Part shown: positions 45,678 through 55,224 of the stretch, in pieces | Numbering within the stretch: the first letter of the stretch is position 1 | How the letters are laid out: each line of letters begins with the position of its first letter | Assembly: GCF_000011005.1 (NCBI RefSeq) | Contig: NC_013665.1 | Span: forward strand, 1,201,437-1,265,436 | From: Methanocella paludicola SANAE | GTDB lineage: Archaea; Halobacteriota; Methanocellia; Methanocellales; Methanocellaceae | Length of the DNA: 64,000 bases | Direction: 5' to 3' | The notes under the pieces: model-generated | Told to the model about the DNA's origin: nothing | The model's database searches: none | Seen by the model: only the letters and a program-made list of their open reading frames with translations | Translations under genes and position numbers: made by a program

Positions 45678-48113
45678 TTACATTAACGTTACCTTTTCTT
45701 TTTCTAGTACACTGTATATCAATAGCTTTAAAACGTCCGTCGTAAGGAACCATATAAACGCATATCCCCATACAAATAAGGCAAGGCCCCATCCCATCGC
45801 CGGTAGCAAAATGCCATACACCGTGATTATCGTAGCGGTCAGCTGCGTGAGGATAACAGCGATCAAAAGGATCGGCGACGGCTTCACTGACCAGAACGGC
45901 CCCCTTGTCCTGGCCACGAATAAGAATAGATGCCCTGCCACCGAGAGCTTGAGATAAATGAACGACTGCAGAACATCATGGTTAAGGTGGAATATATTAA
46001 GCCCGATGTATAGCAGGCTGAATGAGGCCAGGACGCCGAAGAGCCCAAGCGCCGTGGACACGCCCAGCAGGGTCCGCATGTTCCATCGCTCAGGCTTTTT
46101 AGAGTATAAGACGTTATCATAGGAGATCGCCATGATGGGAAAATCGTTCAGGAGCGCGAGGAGCACGACCATGAGCGCCGTTATGGGATAAAAATTGAAT
46201 ATGATGATCGAGGCGGTGACGAAGAATACGAGGCGTATAGTCTCGCCCATCCGGTATATGGAATAGCTGATCATCCGCCGGAATATCTTACGGCTCTCCT
46301 TGATGGAGTCGATGATGACGGATATGCCGGGAAGGGTGAGGACGATGCTGGCGGCGGATTTGGCCGCGTCCGTCGCCCCCGCCACGGCGATGCCCGCGTC
46401 GGCCTTCTGTAGCGCAGGGACGTCGTTCACGCCGTCCCCGGTCATGCCGACGATATGGCCTCTTTTCTGCAGCAGGCCCACGATGCGATACTTGTGCTCG
46501 GGGAACACTTCCGCAAAGCCATCAGCCTTCTCGACGATGTCCGCCGCCTTTTCATCCGGGGTGTCGACGATGGCGGTCTGGGGCTGGATATTCGTCCCCA
46601 TGCCGACCTCCCGGGCGATCTCTTTGGCGATGTCCACGTGGTCCCCCGTGATCATCTTTACGTCCAGGCCCATTGACCTGGCCGTATCAATGGTATCCTT
46701 TGAGTCCTCGCGGGGAGGGTCGTGCAGTGAGATAAGGCCGACGAAATCCCATTGCCCCTCGTCGCCCGACTTCGCGACGCCCAGCGTACGATATCCTTTT
46801 CTGGCAAACTCCTCCGTATGCTCTGCCGCCCAGGCTTTAGTATTGTCGCCGCATAAGGCGACGATCATCTGAGGGGCGCCCTTGGTCACTCTAAACGCTA
46901 CTCCGCCCTTTGCCACTCTGGCTTCCGTTCGCTTCGAGACGGGGTCGAACGGCAGGAAATCCGAGACGGCATATAGCGATGTGGCCACGTCCAGCTCTTT
47001 ACTTTCCCTCGTTTTTTTAATGATGGCCAGGTCGATAGGGTCCTTATCCTCCTCCCTCGAGGCCAGGGCTGCATATAGTATCGCGTTCTTTTCGTCGTGG
47101 CTGCCGAATGGGGCAACGCCGGCCACGCTGATCAGGTTTTGCGTGATAGTCCCCGTCTTATCGGCGCACAGGATGTCCATGCCCGCCATTTCCTCGATGG
47201 CTACGAGCTTGCTGACGATCGCCTCCTTTTTCGCCAGCGCCATGGCCCCCACGGCCATCGTGACGGACAGCACGGCGGGTAATGCGACGGGCACGCCGGC
47301 GATGGTCAGCACCAGCGCGAACTCCAGGATCGACAGGACATCATGGCCGCGTAATACTTCGACGATGCTCACGAGCAACACGAGAAGCAGCGTGACCATG
47401 ATAAGGTAATCGCCGATCTTGACGACGGCCTTCTGGAAGTGGCTTGGCGCGCCGATCTTTTCCGCGAGCCTGGCGGTCTTGCCGAAATAGGTGTCCATCC
47501 CGGTGGCCACCACGAGCGCATCCATCTCGCCTTTTCGCACGATCGCCCCCGAATAGCCGACGTCGCCGGCGTGCTTTTCGACGGGCAATGACTCTCCCGT
47601 CAACACCGCCTGGTCGACCTCCATGTAGCGGCCTTCGATAAGCTTAACGTCGGCCGGTATGATGTCGCCGAGCCGTATCCTGATGACATCACCCGGGACG
47701 AGTTCCCGGGCATTGACCTCCAGCCATTTACCATCCCTTTTTACCCTGGCGGATGGCGAAAGCTTCCGCTTGAGGAGCTCGATGGCATTGCTTGCCTTGT
47801 TTTCCTGGAAAAATTTTACGAGCACGTTTATGAGAAGCAGCGTCACGATGATGGCGAAATCCTCCAGGCGCCCGATGACGAGGGATATGATGGCCGCCGC
47901 CTCGATCATCCACTGTATCGGCCCCCAAAAGTTCAATAAAAATTTAATGATAGGGTTCTTCTTTTTTTCGATGATCTGGTTCGGGCCATATGCCTGGAGC
48001 CGCCTTTCCGCCTCCATACCGGATAGGCCATTGCCACCGGTCGTAAATACCTTAAAGAGATCATCGGCCGATAGCTTTTTTACCTCTTTCAGATCTATGA
48101 TCTGTTTATCCAT
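45678..48113 (-). CDS. P-type H+-ATPase (type IIIA, plasma-membrane class)
   Basis: 811 aa, about ten membrane spans. Phosphorylation site D318 in DKTGTIT, actuator TGES (VLTGESLPVEKH), hinge GDGVNDVPAL. The M6 region ALLNDFPIMAISYDN keeps the Asp that carries the proton in plant and fungal H+-ATPases (ILND). The N-terminal GLSGMEAERRLQAYGPN domain fits the class. ATP-driven proton export is the likely role. It follows the glucosidase gene by 39 nt on the same strand, so the two are probably cotranscribed. Confidence 0.93.
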   Translation of the reverse strand: MDKQIIDLKEVKKLSADDLFKVFTTGGNGLSGMEAERRLQAYGPNQIIEKKKNPIIKFLLNFWGPIQWMIEAAAIISLVIGRLEDFAIIVTLLLINVLVKFFQENKASNAIELLKRKLSPSARVKRDGKWLEVNARELVPGDVIRIRLGDIIPADVKLIEGRYMEVDQAVLTGESLPVEKHAGDVGYSGAIVRKGEMDALVVATGMDTYFGKTARLAEKIGAPSHFQKAVVKIGDYLIMVTLLLVLLVSIVEVLRGHDVLSILEFALVLTIAGVPVALPAVLSVTMAVGAMALAKKEAIVSKLVAIEEMAGMDILCADKTGTITQNLISVAGVAPFGSHDEKNAILYAALASREEDKDPIDLAIIKKTRESKELDVATSLYAVSDFLPFDPVSKRTEARVAKGGVAFRVTKGAPQMIVALCGDNTKAWAAEHTEEFARKGYRTLGVAKSGDEGQWDFVGLISLHDPPREDSKDTIDTARSMGLDVKMITGDHVDIAKEIAREVGMGTNIQPQTAIVDTPDEKAADIVEKADGFAEVFPEHKYRIVGLLQKRGHIVGMTGDGVNDVPALQKADAGIAVAGATDAAKSAASIVLTLPGISVIIDSIKESRKIFRRMISYSIYRMGETIRLVFFVTASIIIFNFYPITALMVVLLALLNDFPIMAISYDNVLYSKKPERWNMRTLLGVSTALGLFGVLASFSLLYIGLNIFHLNHDVLQSFIYLKLSVAGHLFLFVARTRGPFWSVKPSPILLIAVILTQLTATIITVYGILLPAMGWGLALFVWGYAFIWFLTTDVLKLLIYSVLEKEKVTLM

Positions 48114-48152
48114 TAAAGCCTCTCTTTCTTATGTTCATCGTCTCGACATGCC

Positions 48153-50309
48153 TTAGTATTCGATAAACACGTCCAGATCGCCATACTTTTTTACCACGTT
48201 GACCAGAGTGCCGCTTTCTTCTCTCCTGAATTCCATGTTCACGGATGCGCTGCCCACCCTGAGGTCTGTGATCTTTATATTGTTCAGCCATGGGGGGAGA
48301 TGAGGTTTTACCAGCGTCAATCGTTTATTTAGTGCATCCGGGGTTAACCCCAGGGCAGCGATGAGCATGTAGGGGATCGTGCCGGCCGACCATGCCTGGG
48401 GGCTGCACGCCACGGGATATTTTACGGGTATGTTGTATTTGCCCCTCTCGAATCCGCTAAACAATTCCGGCAGCCGGTATAATGGAAAAACGCTGGCGGC
48501 ATCGTACATACCGGTAAAAAGATCCGATAGCCTGTCATAGAAGCCATATTTATGAAGCCCCATGGCTATGATCGAGTTGTCATGCGGCCACACGGTACCG
48601 ATGTGATAGCCCAGCGGGTTATACCGTAGCTCGTTCGAAGAGAGCGTGCGAATGCCCCACCCGCTATACATGTCCGGCTCAAACAGCCTGTCGGCGAGAA
48701 ATTTGGCGTATTTTTCATCCACGATCCCTGACCAGAGGCAATGTCCGGGATTAGAGGAGATCACGTTGCAGACGCCGAGGTCGTCAAGCGCCATGGCAAA
48801 AAATTTCTTATCGTCCATCCAGAACCTATCGTTAAACGCTCTCTTTAGCCTCTCCGCATCTTTTCTTAGCTTTTCCCCATCACCTCCCCTGCCCATCCTG
48901 TCGTAAAGCATAGCCAAACGCTTTTTGGCCATATACACGTAGCCCTGGACCTCCGCGAGGGCGACCGGAGGCTTTGCCAGAGTGCCGTCCGAATGCATGA
49001 CCGCGTCCCAGGAGTCCTTCCACCCCTGGTTGGAGAGGCCTCTCGCTGACCTCGGCAGATATGACGTAAATTCCGAGCCATCGCGCCGGGAATACCGATC
49101 GATCCAGGCGATGGCGGCGTCAATGTTGGGCATTATCTTCTCCAGTAATTTCAGGTTGCCCGTCCAGTCCACGTACTCGGCCAGTAATATCAAAAAAAGC
49201 GGGGTCGCGTCAACCGTTCCATAGTAAGGCGTCTGGGGTATTTTGTTGAGATTGGCTTTCTCGCCTAGCCTCAATTCATGGAGTATCTTGCCGGGCTCTT
49301 CATCGCGCCAATCATCGTATGCCCGGCCTTGATACCCGGCGAGTAATTTTATAGTGCCGGGCGCGGACCCGGAATGATACGGCATGATCTGAATGGCGGC
49401 GAGGATGCAATCCCTGCCGAACAGCGCGTCATACCAGGGTACACCCGCCGAATGGAATTTACTCCCATCCAGGCTCATGTATAGCATCCGGAGGTCCGAA
49501 AGCGATCTCAGTATGATCTTATTGAAAAGATTATTGTCGGTCAGGAAATCAAAATGCCTCCTGTATGGGACGTGATATGATTTTTCAATGCCCTCCAGCG
49601 TCTCCTTCGTGCCCAGCATCCGCGGCTCGACCGCCGGTTTACCCGGCGGCAGGTCCTGGGCAAAGATCGCCAGCATTATTTTTTGAACGCCCCTCGGGTC
49701 CAGGCGGACGGAAAAGGTGCATGAACCTTTTTCCACCTTCGAGGGAGGCGGATCGAACTCTATTTTTGTGGTGCGGAAATGCCCGTCTTTACCCATGTAG
49801 GGGATATACAGGGTATGATCGCCCGCATCGTATCTTATCGGCAATATTTTCCCGTCGACGCCCTCCGTCAATCCCCTTATCGTGAAAATATCGTTAAAGT
49901 CGGACTTAAAATTCAGCGTCAGGTCAAGCGCCACTTTGGCCATATTAAAATTTCTTATCGTAATTGTTTCAACGACGCATCCGGGTATTGCGATATCCCG
50001 TCCTATGCTGAGCGTTTCTTTGTTGATGTAATTACCGTTATTGTCCTCCATGTCCGGGTTCGTCAAAATGACGATCGAGTCGAAGCCGCTCTGGGCGCCG
50101 ATTAATATCTCCGTCAGGTATTTGCCGTTGATCGTCAGGGTATAGCCGCTGAGGAACCTGCAGTCGTGATAATAAAGCCCATACCCGAAATTGTCTTTCA
50201 TCGGTATGTCGCCATTCGGTAATGTTACGAGAGAAAGGTCATTCTCCCTGATGACGCGGGCATTGATTATGTTGATGGATCTGGTATGTCCTGCTCCCAA
50301 TTTTTCCAT
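48153..50309 (-). CDS. Amylo-alpha-1,6-glucosidase / glycogen debranching enzyme-like protein
   Basis: About 718 aa. N-terminal GDE_N-type beta domain (LVTLPNGDIPMKDNFGYGLY, residues about 27-46) and a C-terminal (alpha/alpha)6 barrel of the GH63/GH133 kind, with the conserved GVPWYDALFGRDCI region near residue 285 and DGSEFTSYLPRS and WPHDNSIIAMGLH motifs. It probably hydrolyses alpha-glucosidic bonds of storage glucan or glucosylglycerate-like solutes. Cytosolic. ATG 50309 is preferred; the short upstream extension lies in TATA-rich DNA. Confidence 0.85.
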   Translation of the reverse strand: MEKLGAGHTRSINIINARVIRENDLSLVTLPNGDIPMKDNFGYGLYYHDCRFLSGYTLTINGKYLTEILIGAQSGFDSIVILTNPDMEDNNGNYINKETLSIGRDIAIPGCVVETITIRNFNMAKVALDLTLNFKSDFNDIFTIRGLTEGVDGKILPIRYDAGDHTLYIPYMGKDGHFRTTKIEFDPPPSKVEKGSCTFSVRLDPRGVQKIMLAIFAQDLPPGKPAVEPRMLGTKETLEGIEKSYHVPYRRHFDFLTDNNLFNKIILRSLSDLRMLYMSLDGSKFHSAGVPWYDALFGRDCILAAIQIMPYHSGSAPGTIKLLAGYQGRAYDDWRDEEPGKILHELRLGEKANLNKIPQTPYYGTVDATPLFLILLAEYVDWTGNLKLLEKIMPNIDAAIAWIDRYSRRDGSEFTSYLPRSARGLSNQGWKDSWDAVMHSDGTLAKPPVALAEVQGYVYMAKKRLAMLYDRMGRGGDGEKLRKDAERLKRAFNDRFWMDDKKFFAMALDDLGVCNVISSNPGHCLWSGIVDEKYAKFLADRLFEPDMYSGWGIRTLSSNELRYNPLGYHIGTVWPHDNSIIAMGLHKYGFYDRLSDLFTGMYDAASVFPLYRLPELFSGFERGKYNIPVKYPVACSPQAWSAGTIPYMLIAALGLTPDALNKRLTLVKPHLPPWLNNIKITDLRVGSASVNMEFRREESGTLVNVVKKYGDLDVFIEY

Positions 50310-50465
50310 ATATATATTAAAATTATATAAATACATAAATAATTTAATTCAAATCTGGATATAATCATCCGTGTGTAGCTAGGTTTAACGCAGATACGTG
50401 CAAGGGCATACTGGATTATCATACGGCTGCTAAACTGCCGGATTTTACCATGGTCGGGGGATCTC
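50310..50465. promoter_or_regulatory. Divergent promoter region glucosidase / PEP synthase
   Basis: 156 nt, with a long AT tract (TATATATATTAAAATTATAT at 50310-50329) next to the glucosidase start and a GGGGGATC ribosome binding site 3-4 nt before the PEP synthase ATG. Divergent and shared control of both genes is likely. Confidence 0.45.
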
Positions 50466-52886
50466 ATGAATGAAAATAAAAGCTATATACTCTGGTTTAA
50501 CGAGATAGGGATGGAAGACGTGCCCCGGGTCGGCGGTAAGAACGCTTCCCTGGGAGAGATGTACCGGGAGCTATCGCCGGAGGGCATCAAGGTGCCCAAC
50601 GGTTTTGCCGCGACCTCCGCGGCCTACTGGCATTTCGTCAATTCGGCGGGCATCCTGGAGGACCTTAAGGAAATCCTGGCGGGCCTGGATAAATCGAACG
50701 TGAAGGACCTGGTAGAGCGAAGCCTTAACGCCCAGCAGTTGATCCTGAACGCCAGGTTGCCGGACGACCTGTGGGAGGCTATAAAAGCCTCCTATGATAA
50801 GCTTTGTGAGCAATACGGCCCGGAAACTGACGTGGCTGTGCGAAGTTCAGCCACTGCTGAGGACCTGCCCACGACATCGTTCGCCGGCCAGATGGAGTCG
50901 TACTTGAACGTGCGAGGCTACGACCAGCTACAAGAAGCCTGCCTCAAGTGCTACGCCTCGCTCTTCACCGACCGGGCCATATCCTACCGCATCGATAACC
51001 ATTTCGACCATTTCAAAGTCGCCCTTTCCATAGGGATCATGAAAATGGTGAGGTCGGATAAGGCGTGCAGCGGGGTCATATTCACCCTGGACACCGAGAC
51101 GGGCTTCAGGAACGTGGTTTTAGTCACCGGCTCCTATGGCCTAGGAGAGAACATCGTCAAGGGGGCCGTAAATCCGGACGAGTTCTACGTGTTCAAGCCT
51201 ACTTTGAAAACGGGCTACAAGCCCATCATTAAAAAGGATCTAGGCGATAAAAAGATCAAGATGATATACGCCGAGAAGGTGAAGGGCCAGACCGTGAACG
51301 TCGAAGTGCCCGAGGATGAGCGGAGGAGGTTCTGCCTCTCGGATGACGAAGTGCTGGCCCTCGCTAAGTATGCCATGGCCATCGAAGACCACTACTCCCA
51401 AAAAGCGGCAAAGGAGATGCCCATGGACATCGAGTGGGCGAAAGACGGGATCCTGAACGAGCTCTTCATCGTCCAGGCCCGGCCCGAGACCGTGGAGTCG
51501 CAGAAGCCCCGGGATATTCTGGAGACGTATCACCTGGAGAAGAAGGGGCCTGTACTGGTCACCGGAATGAGCGTGGGGGAGAAGATAGGCGCTGGCAGGG
51601 CACGCGTGATCAAGGACGTTTCTCAGCTTTCATCCCTCCAGAAGGGCGAAGTGCTCGTATCGCATACGACTACCCCCGACTGGGAGCCGGCCATGAAGAT
51701 CGCCTCGGCCATCGTGACCAACACAGGAGGCCGGACAAGCCATGCGGCCATCGTCAGCCGCGAGTTTGGCATACCGGCCGTCGTGGGCACGGACGATGCC
51801 ACGGAGAAGGTCCGTACAGGCCAGGAGGTGACCGTGTGCTGCGCAGAGTGCGAGAAAGGCTTCGTATACGAGGGTAAGCTGCCCTACCACGTGGAAAAGG
51901 TCAGCCTGAAGGGCCTGAAAAGGCCCAAAACCCAGATCCGGATAAACCTGGGCAACCCGGATGAGGCCTTTGCCGTCTCCGCGATCCCCAACGACGGCTG
52001 CGGGCTGGCCCGCCTGGAGTTCATCATCGGCAACTACATCAAGATACATCCGATGGCCCTGATACACCCTGAGAGGGTCAAGGACGAGGCTGTGATGAAG
52101 AAGATCGACGAGCTGACCTATGGCTACGATAATAAAAAGGATTATTTCGTGGATAAGCTCTCCCAGGGCATAGGGACCATCGCCGCCGCTTTCTACCCGA
52201 AGCCGGTCATCGTGCGCTTCAGCGACTTCAAGTCCAACGAGTACGCAAGTCTCATAGGAGGGGAGTACTTCGAGGTCCGCGAGAATAATCCCATGCTGGG
52301 CTTCCGGGGCGCGGCACGCTATTACAACGACCGCTACAAAGAAGGCTTCGCCCTGGAGTGCGCGGCCCTGAAAAGGGCGAGGGAGGTCATGGGGCTGACA
52401 AATATCATAGCCAAGATACCGTTCTGCCGCAGGATCGATGAGATGAAGAAGGTCCAGGAGGAGATGGCGAAGAACGGGCTCAAAAGGGGCGAGAACGGGC
52501 TGGAGGTCTTCATGATGTGCGAGATCCCGAGCAACGTAATACTGGTTGACGGGTTCTGCGAGTACGTGGACGGCATCTCCATCGGCTCCAACGACCTCAC
52601 TCAGCTCGTGCTGGGCGTAGACCGTGACTCGGAAATACTCGCCTCCGAGTTCGACGAGCGTGACCCCGCCGTCATGGACGCGGTCTCGAGGGCTATCCGG
52701 GGCGCAAGGAGGAATAAAAAGCATAGCGCCCTCGACGGCGAGGCGCCGAGCGATTATCCCGAGTACGCCGAGTTCCTCGTGCGAGAGGGGATAAGCTCCA
52801 TATCCCTGATCCCGGATGCGGTGATGGGCATCACCAGGAGAGTCCTTGACGTCGAGAAAAAGCTTGAGACGAAGGTGATACCTTGA
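50466..52886 (+). CDS. ppsA: PEP synthase homologue with Cys-to-Asp change at the active site
   Basis: 806 aa, full PEP synthase architecture: N-terminal ATP-grasp (VGGKNASLGEMYREL, DVAVRSSATAEDLPT), swivelling domain with the phosphorylated His426 (GGRTSHAAIVSREFGIPAV) and C-terminal TIM-barrel (MMCEIPSN, GISIGSNDLTQL). The conserved ICGQxPSD loop reads LDGEAPSD: residue 757 is Asp (GAC) where E. coli PpsA has the proton-transferring Cys751. Everything else is intact. It makes PEP from pyruvate if the change is tolerated. Overlaps the next gene (TTGA). Confidence 0.92.
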   Translation: MNENKSYILWFNEIGMEDVPRVGGKNASLGEMYRELSPEGIKVPNGFAATSAAYWHFVNSAGILEDLKEILAGLDKSNVKDLVERSLNAQQLILNARLPDDLWEAIKASYDKLCEQYGPETDVAVRSSATAEDLPTTSFAGQMESYLNVRGYDQLQEACLKCYASLFTDRAISYRIDNHFDHFKVALSIGIMKMVRSDKACSGVIFTLDTETGFRNVVLVTGSYGLGENIVKGAVNPDEFYVFKPTLKTGYKPIIKKDLGDKKIKMIYAEKVKGQTVNVEVPEDERRRFCLSDDEVLALAKYAMAIEDHYSQKAAKEMPMDIEWAKDGILNELFIVQARPETVESQKPRDILETYHLEKKGPVLVTGMSVGEKIGAGRARVIKDVSQLSSLQKGEVLVSHTTTPDWEPAMKIASAIVTNTGGRTSHAAIVSREFGIPAVVGTDDATEKVRTGQEVTVCCAECEKGFVYEGKLPYHVEKVSLKGLKRPKTQIRINLGNPDEAFAVSAIPNDGCGLARLEFIIGNYIKIHPMALIHPERVKDEAVMKKIDELTYGYDNKKDYFVDKLSQGIGTIAAAFYPKPVIVRFSDFKSNEYASLIGGEYFEVRENNPMLGFRGAARYYNDRYKEGFALECAALKRAREVMGLTNIIAKIPFCRRIDEMKKVQEEMAKNGLKRGENGLEVFMMCEIPSNVILVDGFCEYVDGISIGSNDLTQLVLGVDRDSEILASEFDERDPAVMDAVSRAIRGARRNKKHSALDGEAPSDYPEYAEFLVREGISSISLIPDAVMGITRRVLDVEKKLETKVIP

Positions 52887-53863
52887 AGATCGTCATATCC
52901 GAGCCGATATACCTCACCGATGAATACCGGCGCCGGCTGGAGGCCCTGGGCGATCTCCGGGCTTACGATAGCGTGCCCACCTCGGACGAGGACTTCGTGA
53001 GCCGAATAAAGGACGCGGAGATAGTAATAGCCGGGAGGTATGGCTTCTCGGGCGAATCGATCCGTCGGGCTCCCGGCCTTAAGATGATCGCCCTCTGGCA
53101 GACCGGCTACGATAACGTGGACCTGGCCGCAGCGACGGCGAGAGGCGTGGTGGTGTCCAACGTGCACAACTACGCCTTCGATACGGTCGCCGAGTTCGCC
53201 TTCGCCCTGGCCCTGAACCTGCTCAGGAAGGTCGATAAGGCCGACCTGAACCTGCGCAGGGGCCTGTTCGACTGGAGGCGCTACGTTGGAGAAGAGCTCA
53301 TGGGCAAGACGCTGGGAGTTATCGGGCTGGGCAGCATCGGCCGGAGGGTGGTACAGATCGCCCACGGCTTCAACATGAGCGTGCTCTCGGTCACCGCCCA
53401 TCCCGACCCGGAGAGGGCCCGCGCGCTGGGCGTGAAGTTCGTGAGCCTCGATACGCTGCTAGCCGAGTCGGACGTCGTCAGCCTGCACGTGCCCCTCACC
53501 CCCGAGACGGAGCACATGATAGGCGCGGCGCAGCTCGCCAGGATGAAGCCGACGGCCATCCTGATCAACACGGCCCGGGGAAAGATCGTGGACGAAAAGG
53601 CGCTCGTCGAGGCCCTCCGTGAAAAGAGGATCGCCGGGGCCGGGCTGGACGTCTTCGAGACGGAGCCCCTGCCCATGGATAGCCCCCTGCTTAAGCTTGA
53701 TAACGTGGTGCTCACGCCCCATATAGCCTTCCTTTCTAAGGAGTCCATCGATGAGTGTACCAGGGTAACGATGGAGAACGTGGAGATGTTCGTCAAAGGC
53801 AGGCCCCAGAACGTGGTGAACCAGGCCGTGCTCGCCAAAAAGGCCGAGGAGGGCCTTGCCTGA
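52883..53863 (+). CDS. D-isomer-specific 2-hydroxyacid dehydrogenase
   Basis: 326 aa of the SerA/GyaR type. NAD-binding GLGSIGRRV near residue 151, catalytic Arg in NTARG (about 232), Glu in ETEP (about 261), His in TPHIA (about 280). It could reduce hydroxypyruvate, glyoxylate or another 2-oxoacid; an ACT domain is absent, so it is not full SerA. The TTG start overlaps the PEP synthase stop, so the two are coupled; the substrate may come from PEP/pyruvate metabolism. Confidence 0.9.
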   Translation: MKIVISEPIYLTDEYRRRLEALGDLRAYDSVPTSDEDFVSRIKDAEIVIAGRYGFSGESIRRAPGLKMIALWQTGYDNVDLAAATARGVVVSNVHNYAFDTVAEFAFALALNLLRKVDKADLNLRRGLFDWRRYVGEELMGKTLGVIGLGSIGRRVVQIAHGFNMSVLSVTAHPDPERARALGVKFVSLDTLLAESDVVSLHVPLTPETEHMIGAAQLARMKPTAILINTARGKIVDEKALVEALREKRIAGAGLDVFETEPLPMDSPLLKLDNVVLTPHIAFLSKESIDECTRVTMENVEMFVKGRPQNVVNQAVLAKKAEEGLA

Positions 53864-53878
53864 CATCGGGTGATCGAA

Positions 53879-55090
53879 ATGACGATAAAAACAGTGAAAG
53901 ATGTCGATGTTACCTCAAAAAAAGTTCTAGTCCGGGTAGATTTTAACGTGCCGATGGGCGAGAACGGGGATATCAGAGACGATACGCGCATTCGAGTGTG
54001 CCTGCCTACCATCCGGCACCTGGTCGATAAACGTGCCAGGGTCATCCTGTGCTCCCATCTGGACAGGCCAAAGGGAAAGATAGTCGAGTCGCTAAGGCTG
54101 GCGCCCGTAGCCAGGCGGTTGTCCGAGCTGCTCGGCAAGCCGGTGGAATCGCTGAGAGAGTGCACAGGCCCTGCCGTTGAAAAGGCCGTGTCTGCAATGC
54201 GCGATGGCGACATAGTGCTTTTGGAGAACCTGCGGTTCTACCCTGGCGAGGAGAAAAACGATCCGGGCTTTGCCCGTGCCCTGGCACGCCTGGCGGACAT
54301 ATACGTCAACGACGCGTTCAGCGCCAGCCATCGTGCCCACGCTTCGGTCGTGGGAATAACGGATTATCTCCCTTCCGTGGCCGGATTCCTGATGGAAAAG
54401 GAGCTCAACATACTGGGAAAGCTCCTCGAAAACCCTGCGAAGCCTTTTGCCGCGGTAATTGGCGGAGCGAAAGTAAGCGATAAGCTGGAAGTACTTGACA
54501 ATATCGTAACCCGGGTGAGCATGTTTTTACTCGGCGGCGGCATGGCTGCGACGTTTTTAAAAAGCGAAGGCTACCGCACAGGAAAATCGCTCGTAGAGGA
54601 CGATAAGCTTCAATATGTACGGGACCTGTCGGAAAAAGCCCGGTCCCTGGATGTCGGGCTGTTCCTGCCCATCGACGTGGTCATAAGTGAAACTCTCGAT
54701 GGCAGCACTCCGGCCCGAACGGTGGCCGTGAGCGACATACCTGACGGGTGGGCCATCGCGGATATCGGCCCGCAGACGATCTCAAACTATATTCGGGAAC
54801 TGAAGAAATGCAAAACCGTTTTTTGGAACGGCCCCATGGGCGTGTTCGAAGTGCCTGAATTTTCGAAGGGGACCAGGGAGATCGCCACGGCAATATCAAA
54901 CCTCGATGCTGTCACGGTAGTTGGGGGCGGCTCTACGACCGAGGCCGTGAACTCGCTCGGGCTGGCGGACAAAATCACCCATATTTCGACCGGGGGCGGG
55001 GCCACACTGGAGTTCCTTTCGGGTAAGCCGCTTCCCGGCGTGACGGCGCTGGCGGAGGCTTCCGGGCGGATCCTGGCTCGCACAGGATAA
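53879..55090 (+). CDS. pgk: Phosphoglycerate kinase, bacterial-looking type
   Basis: About 403 aa. Family motifs RVDFNVPM, SHLDRPKG, NDAFSASHRAHAS, IGGAKVSDK, FWNGPMGVFE and STGGGATLEFL. The block spacing (EEKNDPGFARALARLADIYVN) is closer to bacterial than to archaeal Pgk as judged from memory, suggesting transfer. The usual GGGDT nucleotide-binding motif is GGGST. GGTGATC 5 nt before ATG 53879 decides the start over GTG 53870. Runs with the 2-hydroxyacid dehydrogenase. Confidence 0.92.
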   Translation: MTIKTVKDVDVTSKKVLVRVDFNVPMGENGDIRDDTRIRVCLPTIRHLVDKRARVILCSHLDRPKGKIVESLRLAPVARRLSELLGKPVESLRECTGPAVEKAVSAMRDGDIVLLENLRFYPGEEKNDPGFARALARLADIYVNDAFSASHRAHASVVGITDYLPSVAGFLMEKELNILGKLLENPAKPFAAVIGGAKVSDKLEVLDNIVTRVSMFLLGGGMAATFLKSEGYRTGKSLVEDDKLQYVRDLSEKARSLDVGLFLPIDVVISETLDGSTPARTVAVSDIPDGWAIADIGPQTISNYIRELKKCKTVFWNGPMGVFEVPEFSKGTREIATAISNLDAVTVVGGGSTTEAVNSLGLADKITHISTGGGATLEFLSGKPLPGVTALAEASGRILARTG

Positions 55091-55169
55091 GCCCGGCATC
55101 TCTATTTTTTAAATGGCTTTTTATGGCTTAAAAGGCAGTAATTAGTCTAATGTCAGAGCATAAAATCGC

Positions 55170-55179
55170 GGTATATATG
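55170..55179 (+). promoter_or_regulatory. TATA box of the phosphofructokinase gene
   Basis: GGTATATATG 45-55 nt before the GTG at 55225, in an otherwise structureless 134-nt gap after pgk. A poly-T tract (TATTTTTTAAA) soon after the pgk stop may terminate pgk. Confidence 0.45.
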
Positions 55180-55224
55180 ATGAAGCTTTATGTGGCCGGT
55201 CGCAAAGCAATATTTGGGTAAAAA

